Source: Gemmatimonadota bacterium (GTDB lineage Bacteria > Gemmatimonadota > Gemmatimonadetes > Gemmatimonadales > Gemmatimonadaceae). Taken from it: 10,969 bases of DNA. A program made the translations under genes and the position numbers. The notes below the pieces were generated by a model. That model did not search any database and had not been told where the DNA came from. It saw nothing but the letters and a program-made list of their open reading frames with translations. Positions 1-6,353 of the stretch are shown here, one piece after another; the first letter of the stretch is position 1; each line of letters starts with the position of its first letter. Location of the stretch: assembly GCA_028287205.1 (NCBI GenBank), contig JAQBQC010000200.1, positions 1 through 10,969 of the forward strand. The letters are read 5' to 3'.

Positions 1-243
1 CAGCTTCCGGTGTCGACGTGGTTCATCATCGCTCTCGTCATCTTCTTCATCATCAGCTCACTCGGTCGTCGCAGGCGAAGCGGGTGCGGTGGGTGCATTC
101 CCATTTTCCTGCCGATCGGCGGTGGGGGCGGCGGATGGAGCGGTGGCGGCGGGTTCGGTGGTGGCGGCGGCGGTGGTGGTGGGTTCGGCGGGTTCGGTGG
201 CGGTGGCGGATTCGGTGGTGGTGGCGGCGGCTCCAGCTGGTGA
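1..243 (+). CDS. TPM-domain (YgcG-like) membrane protein, C-terminal fragment
   Basis: This is the 3' end of a gene that begins before the window; the frame is open from base 1 to the TGA at 241-243. What is visible is one hydrophobic membrane segment (about STWFIIALVIFFIISSLG), an arginine cluster (RRRR), a short SGCGGCIP stretch, and then a long glycine-rich tail broken by Phe, Trp and Ser that ends in SSW. One membrane helix followed by a Gly-rich tail ending near Ser-Trp is characteristic of TPM_phosphatase/YgcG-type proteins, whose periplasmic TPM domain would lie upstream and is not seen here. Such genes often sit next to lemA, and a LemA gene does follow at 1518, which supports the call. 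The family's function is poorly defined. A start inside this stretch (GTG at 10) is possible but unlikely, because it would cut into the membrane helix. Confidence 0.72.
   Translation, partial: QLPVSTWFIIALVIFFIISSLGRRRRSGCGGCIPIFLPIGGGGGGWSGGGGFGGGGGGGGGFGGFGGGGGFGGGGGGSSW
115..240 (+). repeat. Low-complexity GGN-rich tract encoding a polyglycine tail
   Basis: About 125 bases are almost entirely GGT/GGC/GGG codons interrupted by TTC and TGG, encoding the Gly-rich tail of the TPM protein. It is imperfect and has no fixed repeat unit, but blocks such as ggtggcggcgg recur. Such tracts are prone to slippage, so length may vary between strains or assemblies. Confidence 0.6.
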
Positions 244-249
244 GATGAC

Positions 250-969
250 ATGGCGAAGATGACGCTCGATGAGCTCGTGGCGCAGTTGCAGAAGGCATTC
301 GGCGACGGTCTGCAGGCCGTCGTCCTCTACGGCTCGGCTGCAGCCGGGGAGCACATACCGAAGCGCTCGGACTTCAACGTGCTCGTGATCGTGCGCGAGC
401 TCGGGCTGCCCGAGCTGGAGCGGGAGGCGGCGATCGCGCGCGCGTGGGGCGAGGCGGGGAATCCGCCGCCGCTCACGCTCACGGCGGGCGAGTGGCGCTC
501 GTCGAGCGACGTGTTTCCGATGGAGTACGCGGATGTGCTCGAGCGGCATCGCGTGCTCCACGGCACGCCGCCCTTCGATGGCATTTCGGTCGAGCCGCGC
601 AACCTGCGCCTGCAGCTCGAGCACGAGGCGATGGGGAAGCTGCTGCAGCTGCGACAGGGAATTCTCGCGGCGGGCGGCGATCGCAAGCGGCTCGTGGAGC
701 TGCTCGCCGCAAGCCTGAGCACGTTCATGGTCATCTTCCGGGCGCTGATGCGCTATCACGGCGAATCGCCGCCCACCGACTACGTGCAGCTCATCGGCGC
801 GGTGTCTGCGCGAACCAGGCTCGATGGTGCGCCCTTCGCCCGCGTCGTTCGTCATCTCCGCGGGAGCGAGCTGCTTCCGGAAAGCGAGGTGCAGCAGGTG
901 CTGGCCGGCTATCTTGCCGGCGCGCACGCGCTGGTTGATTACCTCGACCGACTTGAGGAATCGAAATGA
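250..969 (+). CDS. Nucleotidyltransferase-fold protein with atypical active-site motif
   Basis: A 239-residue soluble protein. Near the N-terminus it has the signature of the DNA polymerase beta-like nucleotidyltransferase fold: VVLYGSAAAGEH (G28, S29) followed by KRSDFNVLVIV (S40, D41, N43). The usual motif is GS...SDxD; here the second metal-binding aspartate is Asn43. The middle has FPMEYADVLERHRVLHG (about residues 89-105) and the C-terminal half is helical, as in a family commonly labelled 'nucleotidyltransferase domain-containing protein'. With one carboxylate missing the protein may be catalytically weak or have a non-enzymatic role; no substrate can be named. The ATG at 250 lies 6 bases after the TPM stop, with only a weak GAG-type ribosome site, so it probably depends on translation of the upstream gene. 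The next gene overlaps its stop as ATGA. Confidence 0.8.
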   Translation: MAKMTLDELVAQLQKAFGDGLQAVVLYGSAAAGEHIPKRSDFNVLVIVRELGLPELEREAAIARAWGEAGNPPPLTLTAGEWRSSSDVFPMEYADVLERHRVLHGTPPFDGISVEPRNLRLQLEHEAMGKLLQLRQGILAAGGDRKRLVELLAASLSTFMVIFRALMRYHGESPPTDYVQLIGAVSARTRLDGAPFARVVRHLRGSELLPESEVQQVLAGYLAGAHALVDYLDRLEESK

Positions 970-1460
970 GACGCATGATGCTGGTGCCCGCGCTCGTCCT
1001 GCTCTGCGCGTGCCCGTCCGACAAGAAGGCCGCACCGCCGCCGGTCGCGCAGGACACGACCCCGGTCGACCTGAGTGCCGTGAAAACGGACATGCCCGCG
1101 GCAGCGCCGGATACGTTCAAGCCGCCGGTGTTCGCCAAGCCCGGCGTGTCGCTGAAGATCCCGAATGCGCCGCCGGAGCTGCTCGAGGTCGTGCAGCGGG
1201 AGCAGGCGTTTTCGAAGTTCTGCTACCAGGAGTTCGGCGAGAAGGCCGACCCGTCGCTGCAGGGCGGCGTCGCGATGGTGGTGACGGTTGGCGGCGAGGG
1301 CGTGAATGATGCCAAGGTCAGGGCGGACAGCTGGTCTTCCAGGGCCGGCAAGCAGGTGAACGGGTGCCTGAACGAGAAGGCCGCTCGCGCGTGGAAGATT
1401 CCGGCGGACGCGGTGAAGCCGGGCCAGTACGTCGTGCAGCTGGCGTTCCGGCCGACGTAA
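966..1460 (+). CDS. Lipoprotein with AgmX/PglI-type (TonB-C-like) domain
   Basis: A 164-residue protein that starts with a lipoprotein signal (MRRMMLVPALVLLCAC; lipid cysteine probably C16, lipobox LCAC). A Pro/Ala/Asp-rich linker follows to about residue 60. The C-terminal half has a conserved pattern: FCYQEFGEKADPSLQGGV, then MVVTVGGEGVNDAKV, then VNGCLNEKAARAWKIP, and a last strand QYVVQLAFRP. This resembles the AgmX/PglI C-terminal domain, a TonB-C-like fold with two conserved cysteines (C in CYQ and C in NGC) that may form a disulfide. It would be exported and lipid-anchored, probably at the outer membrane or in the periplasm. Its ATG overlaps the stop of the upstream gene by 4 bases (ATGA), so the two are translationally coupled. 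Other in-frame ATGs (975, 978) would shorten the positively charged signal start. The function is unknown. Confidence 0.75.
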   Translation: MRRMMLVPALVLLCACPSDKKAAPPPVAQDTTPVDLSAVKTDMPAAAPDTFKPPVFAKPGVSLKIPNAPPELLEVVQREQAFSKFCYQEFGEKADPSLQGGVAMVVTVGGEGVNDAKVRADSWSSRAGKQVNGCLNEKAARAWKIPADAVKPGQYVVQLAFRPT

Positions 1461-1462
1461 CT

Positions 1463-1499
1463 TTGTGGAGATCGTTGCTCCAGATACACTTTCTATATT
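1463..1499 (+). promoter_or_regulatory. Weak possible promoter before lemA
   Basis: The 57-base gap before lemA is more AT-rich than its surroundings and contains TATATT (1494-1499, five of six matches to a -10 box) and TACACT (1485-1490). The only upstream partner is TTGTGG (1463-1468), 16 bases before TACACT. None of the pairs is strong. LemA could be read from here or simply as part of the upstream operon. Confidence 0.25.
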
Positions 1500-1517
1500 C
1501 CGCTGCGGAGACACACG

Positions 1518-2369
1518 ATGCGTTCTCGAAAATGGCTTGTCCTGGCTCTGCCGCTCGCGCTGGCTGGCTGCGGCTACAACTCGATCCAGACGATGGACGA
1601 GCAGACGAATTCGGCGCGCAGCCAGATCGAGGTGCAGCTGCAGCGTCGTGCGGATCTCATTCCGAATCTCGTGCAGACCGTGAAAGGCTACGCGACTCAC
1701 GAGGAGCAGGTGTTCAACGAGGTCGCGCAGGCGCGCGCGGGCCTCCTCGGCGCCGTGCAGTCACACGATCCGCAGCAGATGGCCGATGCGAACGCCGCGG
1801 CAACCGGCGCGCTCGGGCGGCTGCTCGCGATCTCCGAAGCGTATCCCCAGCTCAAGGCCGACCAGGGCTTTCTCCGGCTGCAGGATGAGCTGACGGGCAC
1901 GGAGAATCGCATTGCGGTTGCGCGCGGCGACTACAACAAGTCCGCGCAGGACTACAACACGATCATCAGACGCTTTCCGACGGCGCTCACGGCGAAGGTC
2001 ATCGGCTCGAAGCCGAAGCCGTACTTCGAGGTGACGAACGCCGCGAATCGCGCGCCGCCGACGGTGGAATTCTCGAAGCCCGCGCCTTCGACTGCGCCGG
2101 CGGCGCCGTCCAAGGTTCCGTGTTTCGCTGGTGTCTCAGACGTGCGAGAGCGCGACCGATCGTGGTCGCGCTTTTCGTTTTCGGCTGTTCGACTTCCGGC
2201 GCGTCGCACACATCGAAGCCGGCGGGCGCGCCCGTGCCCGCGATACTCTTTCCGCTCGCCGCGAACTCCGTGCGCTTCACCAGCGGCTTCGGTGATGCGC
2301 GTGGGGGCGGCCGCGTGCATCACGGACAGGACATGTTCTGCGCGAAATGGACACCCATTCTCGCGGTAG
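1518..2369 (+). CDS. lemA: LemA family lipoprotein, with an extended out-of-family C-terminus
   Basis: The ATG at 1518 is preceded by CGGAG (1506-1510). The protein starts with a clear lipoprotein signal (lipobox LAGC, C18). Residues 19 to about 187 match the LemA family closely: GYNSIQTMDEQTNSARSQIE, QLQRRADLIPNLVQTVKGYA, HEEQVFNEVAQARA, then NRIAVARGDYN, YNTIIRRFP and KPYFEV...PPTVEF. LemA proteins are helical envelope proteins of unclear function, often encoded near TPM-domain genes as here. Family members normally end soon after the PxVxF motif. Here the frame has no stop there: it continues through an Ala/Pro/Ser stretch and then about 83 residues of Arg/Ser/Pro/Cys-rich sequence to a TAG at 2367-2369, overlapping the M23 gene in another frame. 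The tail has the composition of out-of-frame translation. It probably reflects a lost stop or an indel near 2080-2120, or a sequencing error. The core call is firm; the 3' end is doubtful. Confidence 0.85.
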   Translation: MRSRKWLVLALPLALAGCGYNSIQTMDEQTNSARSQIEVQLQRRADLIPNLVQTVKGYATHEEQVFNEVAQARAGLLGAVQSHDPQQMADANAAATGALGRLLAISEAYPQLKADQGFLRLQDELTGTENRIAVARGDYNKSAQDYNTIIRRFPTALTAKVIGSKPKPYFEVTNAANRAPPTVEFSKPAPSTAPAAPSKVPCFAGVSDVRERDRSWSRFSFSAVRLPARRTHRSRRARPCPRYSFRSPRTPCASPAASVMRVGAAACITDRTCSARNGHPFSR

Positions 2370-2737
2370 TGAATGGCACCGTCGACTGGATCGCCACTGC
2401 GCGCCCGAAGAGCGGGAAGAGCTACGCGATCCTCCTTCGAGGCGACGATGGCAATCAATACTTCTACGACCATTTGAATAACGACAACCCGGGGACGAAG
2501 GACAATCTTGGCGATCCGGAGTTCGCGTACGCGCCCGGGCTACGCAATGGTGCACGTGTAACTGCTGGCGCGATAATCGGATACGTGGGAGACTCGGGAG
2601 ATGCCGAACCTTCCGGCCCGCACCTTCACTTCGAGATTCACGCCGGCCGCTGGGACAATCCGGTGGACCCGGCGCCGGCGCTTCGTGCAGCGCTTTCGAA
2701 GCGCAGTGCGTTAAGCGCGCGCCAATCGCACCCCTGA
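2120..2737 (+). CDS. M23-family zinc metallopeptidase lipoprotein
   Basis: A 205-residue protein with a complete LytM/peptidase M23 domain. The zinc and catalytic residues are all visible: H67 and D71 in VHHGQD, H118 in YFYDHL, and H168/H170 in GPHLHFEIH. M23 enzymes of this kind cleave peptide cross-links in peptidoglycan. The GTG at 2120 is chosen because it gives a convincing export signal: arginines (RRARAR), a hydrophobic core (IVVALFVF) and a cysteine in VFGCS, so it is probably a lipoprotein, although Phe at -2 of the lipobox is unusual. A GTG at 2162 would remove the charged region. No good ribosome site is seen before 2120. The first 250 bases overlap the run-on of the LemA frame (the M23 frame is -1 relative to LemA). 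A terminator-like hairpin lies inside the signal-peptide codons. The frame is also open upstream to about 1889, so a LemA-M23 frameshift fusion cannot be excluded. Confidence 0.85.
   Translation: MFRWCLRRARARPIVVALFVFGCSTSGASHTSKPAGAPVPAILFPLAANSVRFTSGFGDARGGGRVHHGQDMFCAKWTPILAVVNGTVDWIATARPKSGKSYAILLRGDDGNQYFYDHLNNDNPGTKDNLGDPEFAYAPGLRNGARVTAGAIIGYVGDSGDAEPSGPHLHFEIHAGRWDNPVDPAPALRAALSKRSALSARQSHP
2149..2181 (+). terminator. Intrinsic-terminator-like hairpin inside the M23 signal-peptide codons
   Basis: A perfect 9-bp stem, AGCGCGACC (2149-2157) and GGTCGCGCT (2164-2172), encloses a 6-base loop (GATCGT) and is followed directly by TTTTCGTTTT (2172-2181). The form is that of a rho-independent terminator on the + strand. 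It lies just after the end of LemA homology, where a lemA terminator would be expected, yet it encodes part of the M23 signal peptide (ARARPIVVALFVF). It may end or attenuate transcription between LemA and the peptidase. Confidence 0.6.
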
Positions 2738-2761
2738 CCGTTCGGCTAGTCCGCCACTGAT

Positions 2762-2800
2762 ACGATCGCGACTGCATGTCAGCGTGTTGTGACGATCGCG
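2762..2800 (+). repeat. Direct repeat ACGATCGCG upstream of the SusC promoter
   Basis: ACGATCGCG occurs at 2762-2770 and 2792-2800, exactly 30 bases apart (about three helical turns). The second copy ends 10 bases before the -35 box at 2811. Spacing and position fit a pair of activator-binding sites on one DNA face. CGATCG-type words are common in this GC-rich sequence, so chance is a real alternative. Confidence 0.35.
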
Positions 2801-2810
2801 TTGCTTCTTC

Positions 2811-2839
2811 TTGACAGTGTGGGGAAGTGGTCATATTCT
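2811..2839 (+). promoter_or_regulatory. Sigma70-type promoter of the SusC/SusD operon
   Basis: A perfect -35 box TTGACA (2811-2816), a 17-base spacer and a -10 box TATTCT (2834-2839, four of six). Transcription would start near 2846, leaving a leader of about 230 nt before the chosen SusC start. This is the best promoter in the window. It lies in the only sizeable gene-free stretch (2738-3076), directly before the large transporter gene. Confidence 0.7.
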
Positions 2840-2874
2840 CGTTGCGACTGCACAACCTCCCCCAACGATTTGCC

Positions 2875-2968
2875 GCGCGACATCTTCTCGCGCACATCGT
2901 CCCACTTCCGTTGAACGAAGGGATTCGAGCATCCCGTACGCCGGCAATTTTTTTTCGCCGTGCGCACG
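2875..2968 (+). promoter_or_regulatory. Structured leader region with hairpins and a T8 tract
   Basis: The SusC leader has a 6-bp stem GCGCGA (2875-2880)/TCGCGC (2888-2893), then a 5-bp stem GGGAT (2920-2924)/ATCCC (2931-2935), then eight Ts (2948-2955). The T run is flanked by imperfectly pairing arms, CGTACGCCGGC (2935-2945) and GCCGTGCGCACG (2957-2968). The T tract is not placed directly after a stem, so this is not a standard terminator. It could be an attenuator or an RNA-stability element, or have no role. I recognise no known riboswitch class. Confidence 0.3.
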
Positions 2969-3014
2969 ATTGATGTATCTGCAAACCAACCGTTCAATCC
3001 GGAGGTGCACGGAG

Positions 3015-3080
3015 ATGATTCAATGTCAGAGCCATCGTGTGAGCAGGATCGGAAGCAGCCAACCAATGGAGGGCGCATGA
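3015..3080 (+). CDS. Possible 21-residue leader peptide coupled to SusC
   Basis: A small ORF starts at ATG 3015 (MIQCQSHRVSRI..., ending in PMEGA) with GGAGG at 3001-3005, nine bases upstream, a good ribosome-site spacing. Its TGA (3078-3080) overlaps the chosen SusC ATG (3077-3079) as ATGA, the usual form of translational coupling. The peptide has no recognisable homology and no run of one regulatory amino acid. The alternative is that GGAG at 3011-3014 serves an in-frame SusC start at ATG 3023 and this ORF is incidental. Confidence 0.3.
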   Translation: MIQCQSHRVSRIGSSQPMEGA

Positions 3081-6000
3081 GGTTTCGTGTTCTGTCAGTG
3101 CTCGCGGTGCTTGCTCTTGCTGCAGCGCCTCGAGGGGCGCGTGCACAGGGAGAGGCATTGCTGACGGGTAAGGTCACCAGCGCCGCTGGCGCACCCGTCG
3201 AAGGCGCACAAGTGTTCTTGGACAAGATGGCGCTTGGTACGCAAACGAAGTCCGACGGATCGTACCGCTTCACGGTGCCCGCAGCACGCGCTACTGGTCA
3301 GCAGGCACTGCTCAGCGTACGACTTCAGGGATTCAAGCCAAAGTCCATCACGATCGCGCTGACACCCGGCGCGATCAACACGGATTTCCAGCTCGAGACG
3401 CAAGCCGTCGTGCTGCAGCAGCTTGTCATCACGGGCGAAGGCACGATCACCACGAATGAAAAGCTCGGCGCGACGGTCAACACCGTCTCTGCGAACGAAA
3501 TCTCGAAGTCGAACGAGTCCAACTTGACGGAAGGACTGGCGGGCAAGGCACCGAACGTCGTCGTCACGTCGCAGTCCGCCGATCCGGGTTCGAGTGTCAA
3601 CATCCAGATTCGCGGGCTCAAGACGTTCAGCGGCGATGGTCAGCCGTTGTTCGTCGTCGATGGCGTGCCGGTCGACAATTCCACACTTAGTACGGTCGGA
3701 GGAGGCGGTGTCGGCGTAGGTCCGGATCTTGGCTTTACGGGAGGAGGCGAGGTTGCACCGAATCGCATCATGGATCTCAATCCAAACGATGTGCAATCGG
3801 TGACGATCCTCAAGGGATCTGCCGCTGCCGCCATCTACGGCGCGCGCGCTGCGCAGGGCGTTGTCATCATCACCACGAAGAGCGGACAAGCGGGGCCGAC
3901 GCATTATGCGCTTCACTCGTCGTACTCGTTCGACAAGGTGACGCAGGGCTATGACCTGCAGAGAAGCTATGGACAGGGGAACGGCGGTATCTCTGGAGTG
4001 AGTCCCGACACGGACGCTCTATCTGCCTCCCGGAGCTGGGGAGCACGCCTCGCGCCTGGCACCGTGACCTATGATCACTTTGGAGAGTTGTTCGAGACGG
4101 GTCATATCGCCGATAACGATCTCTCGATTTCGGGCGGAGATGACCGCCGATCGTTCTTTCTCTCGGGCGCGATCAACAACAACAACGGCTTCATTGCCGG
4201 AGACCACGATTCGTACAAGCGCAGCACCATTCGGCTCAAGGCGTCGCAGCTGATTGGAGACAAGTTCAAGCTGGGAGGGAACCTCGCCTACACCGATTCG
4301 CGTGGCTCCTACATCCAGCGCGGCGACAACGTCAGCGGCATCATGCTCGGCGGCATGCGTACGCCGGCAGAGTACAACAATCACATTCTCTTTGCCGACA
4401 ACGGCATGTACAAGACGTATCGATTCCAGAATCCGTCAACGCGCTCGGCGACGGACAATCACGGTTTCGACAATCCGTTCTGGGCCATCGCGAACGCCCC
4501 GTCCACATCCAAGCTGAATCGCTTGGTCGGCAACGTGGACCTGAACTGGGAGCCTCTCGACTGGCTCAAAGTGCAGGAAACCGCAGGCGCGGATTATTAC
4601 ACGGACGCGCGATATGAGGGCCTCCCACAGGGCGACGGATCCGCCCCGGAAGGTCGCGTGCTCAGGGCCGACTTCAAGAACTACATTCTCGATCACAACC
4701 TGACCGCGATCGCGAGTCATACCTTTACGCCGTGGTTAGCCGGCACGCTGACGCTCGGCCAGAACCTGAACTCGACGAACTTTAACCAGGTGTATGCGAC
4801 GGGAACGACGCTCGTCTCGCCGCAGCCTCTGGTGTTGCAGAACGTCGCCGATTTTCAAGTCAACGACTATGAAACGCTCATCCACCGCGAGTCATATTTC
4901 GGTCAGGCGACAGCGGACCTGTGGGACCAGCTCTTTCTGACAGGCGCAGTGCGCAACGATGGCTTTTCGACGTTCGGCAACAACAACCGCCGGCACTGGT
5001 TCCCGAAGGCGAGTGCCGCGTGGACGTTCACCAAGGCGATCAGTGGCCTGACCGACAAGATCGACTTCGCGAAGATTCGCGCCGCGTTCGGAAAGACGGG
5101 GAAGGAGCCCTCGGTGTACACGACGCTGAGCAACTACAGCGTCGGTTCCTTTTATGAATATGGTGGGGACGCGACGGGATACCTTCGCACCGTGTACATG
5201 GGCGGCAACGGCCTAATCGGTCCGTTGGCTCTGGGAAGCGACAGTCTGCGCCCAGAAATCACGCGCGAGTACGAGACCGGGATCGACGTCGGCCTCTTCA
5301 AGGGGTTCATGGACGCGAGTGCATCCTACTACGACTCGAAAACCACCGACGTGATATTCCAGGCGCCCATTCCACCGTCGAGCGGTGCAACGTCGATCAT
5401 CCGAAATGCGGCAACGATCACGAACAAGGGAATCGAGGTCACGACGAACTTTCACCCGATTCGGTCGGGGAGCCTGAAGTGGGATGTCGGCCTCAACTGG
5501 TCTCGTAATCGCAATCTCGTCACTCAGATCAATGGTTCGAACGATATTCCGGTCGGGCTCGTGGACGTCACGACGCTTGCTCGCGTGGGTTATCCGGTTG
5601 GCGCGATGGCCGGTTACGACTTCATTCGCTGCGGCCGAGGGCTCACCGTTGGCGCGGACGACATCGATTCGACCGTATGTCAGGGCAAGCCAAAGGGCGC
5701 TCTGTACGTCGGAGCGGACGGCTTTCCGATATTGGATCCGAACACTCTCTTGATTCTCGGCAGCTCACAGCCGCTCTGGTCCGGTAGCGTGCATACCGAC
5801 GTTACTTTCCTCAAGCACTGGAACGTCTCCGCGCTCGTCGACATCAAGCATGGCGGCCAAGCGTACAACGGAACGCGCGGTGCGCTCTACGCGTATGGAC
5901 GCCACAAGGATACGGACATCCGCGGCCAGCTCTTCGTCTTCGGGCCTTCCACCGGCGGAGTTCAGGGCTTTCACGGAGACGCTGCGGTCGTCGGTCCGGG

Positions 6001-6334
6001 CGCAGGTGTGCCCGTGATCATCGGCGAAAGCTGGTTCGGCAATCCGGGCAGCTCTTTTTCGTCGAACACGGCTGACTTCATCGAAGACGCCGGCTTCACG
6101 AAATTACGCGAAATCTCCGTGGGATACACGATCGAGTCCGGGTTTATTCCCCGCAGCCTTGGATTGAGCAGCGTGCAGTTGCGTCTCGCAGGACGGAATC
6201 TCAAGACGTGGACCCACTACTCGGGGCTCGATCCCGAAACCAATGGCACGGGAGCGGGACTCATTCAGGGCGTGGACTGGTTCAACAATCCGCAGGCGCG
6301 CTCCTTCGTAATCACCGTTGGACTCAACCGTTAA
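3077..6334 (+). CDS. SusC/RagA-family TonB-dependent outer-membrane transporter
   Basis: A 1085-residue protein, normal for the family. The start at ATG 3077 is chosen because it follows GGAGGG (3068-3073) and gives a standard signal peptide, MRFRVLSVLAVLALAAAP, with cleavage after ARA (residue 23). In-frame starts at 3023 and GTG 2960 would add 18 or 39 non-signal residues. Order of domains: carboxypeptidase-regulatory-like beta-sandwich (about 28-107), a TonB-box-like strand VLQQLVITG (112-120), a plug domain with IQIRGLKTF, PLFVVDGVPVD and the family signature VTILKGSAAAAIYGARAAQG followed by VVIITTKSG, then a beta barrel to the C-terminus. It imports a large nutrient through the outer membrane using TonB energy and works with the SusD lipoprotein encoded 19 bases downstream. 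The substrate is not indicated, because no glycan-cleaving enzyme or peptidase is in the operon. Codon use is less GC-extreme than in the flanking genes. Confidence 0.95.
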   Translation: MRFRVLSVLAVLALAAAPRGARAQGEALLTGKVTSAAGAPVEGAQVFLDKMALGTQTKSDGSYRFTVPAARATGQQALLSVRLQGFKPKSITIALTPGAINTDFQLETQAVVLQQLVITGEGTITTNEKLGATVNTVSANEISKSNESNLTEGLAGKAPNVVVTSQSADPGSSVNIQIRGLKTFSGDGQPLFVVDGVPVDNSTLSTVGGGGVGVGPDLGFTGGGEVAPNRIMDLNPNDVQSVTILKGSAAAAIYGARAAQGVVIITTKSGQAGPTHYALHSSYSFDKVTQGYDLQRSYGQGNGGISGVSPDTDALSASRSWGARLAPGTVTYDHFGELFETGHIADNDLSISGGDDRRSFFLSGAINNNNGFIAGDHDSYKRSTIRLKASQLIGDKFKLGGNLAYTDSRGSYIQRGDNVSGIMLGGMRTPAEYNNHILFADNGMYKTYRFQNPSTRSATDNHGFDNPFWAIANAPSTSKLNRLVGNVDLNWEPLDWLKVQETAGADYYTDARYEGLPQGDGSAPEGRVLRADFKNYILDHNLTAIASHTFTPWLAGTLTLGQNLNSTNFNQVYATGTTLVSPQPLVLQNVADFQVNDYETLIHRESYFGQATADLWDQLFLTGAVRNDGFSTFGNNNRRHWFPKASAAWTFTKAISGLTDKIDFAKIRAAFGKTGKEPSVYTTLSNYSVGSFYEYGGDATGYLRTVYMGGNGLIGPLALGSDSLRPEITREYETGIDVGLFKGFMDASASYYDSKTTDVIFQAPIPPSSGATSIIRNAATITNKGIEVTTNFHPIRSGSLKWDVGLNWSRNRNLVTQINGSNDIPVGLVDVTTLARVGYPVGAMAGYDFIRCGRGLTVGADDIDSTVCQGKPKGALYVGADGFPILDPNTLLILGSSQPLWSGSVHTDVTFLKHWNVSALVDIKHGGQAYNGTRGALYAYGRHKDTDIRGQLFVFGPSTGGVQGFHGDAAVVGPGAGVPVIIGESWFGNPGSSFSSNTADFIEDAGFTKLREISVGYTIESGFIPRSLGLSSVQLRLAGRNLKTWTHYSGLDPETNGTGAGLIQGVDWFNNPQARSFVITVGLNR

Positions 6335-6353
6335 CTCGCGAGGACGAGAGCAC

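Noticed and set aside
58..1035. A 325-codon open frame on the - strand across the TPM and nucleotidyltransferase genes
   Set aside because: Low-complexity His/Arg/Ala-rich product opposite genes with clear family motifs and tight operon spacing; a shadow of GC-rich coding.
939..1700. A 253-codon - strand open frame opposite the AgmX-like lipoprotein and lemA
   Set aside because: Arg/His/Leu-rich with no recognisable domain; both opposing genes have lipoprotein signals and family motifs.
2940..2955. T8 tract as a standard intrinsic terminator
   Set aside because: The nearest perfect stem (2920-2935) ends 12 bases before the T run, so it does not have terminator geometry; kept only as a leader feature.
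2277..2984. A 235-codon - strand open frame crossing the M23 gene and the SusC promoter region
   Set aside because: Product is Ser/Arg/Cys-rich without domains and crosses a strong + strand promoter; no ribosome site or family pattern.
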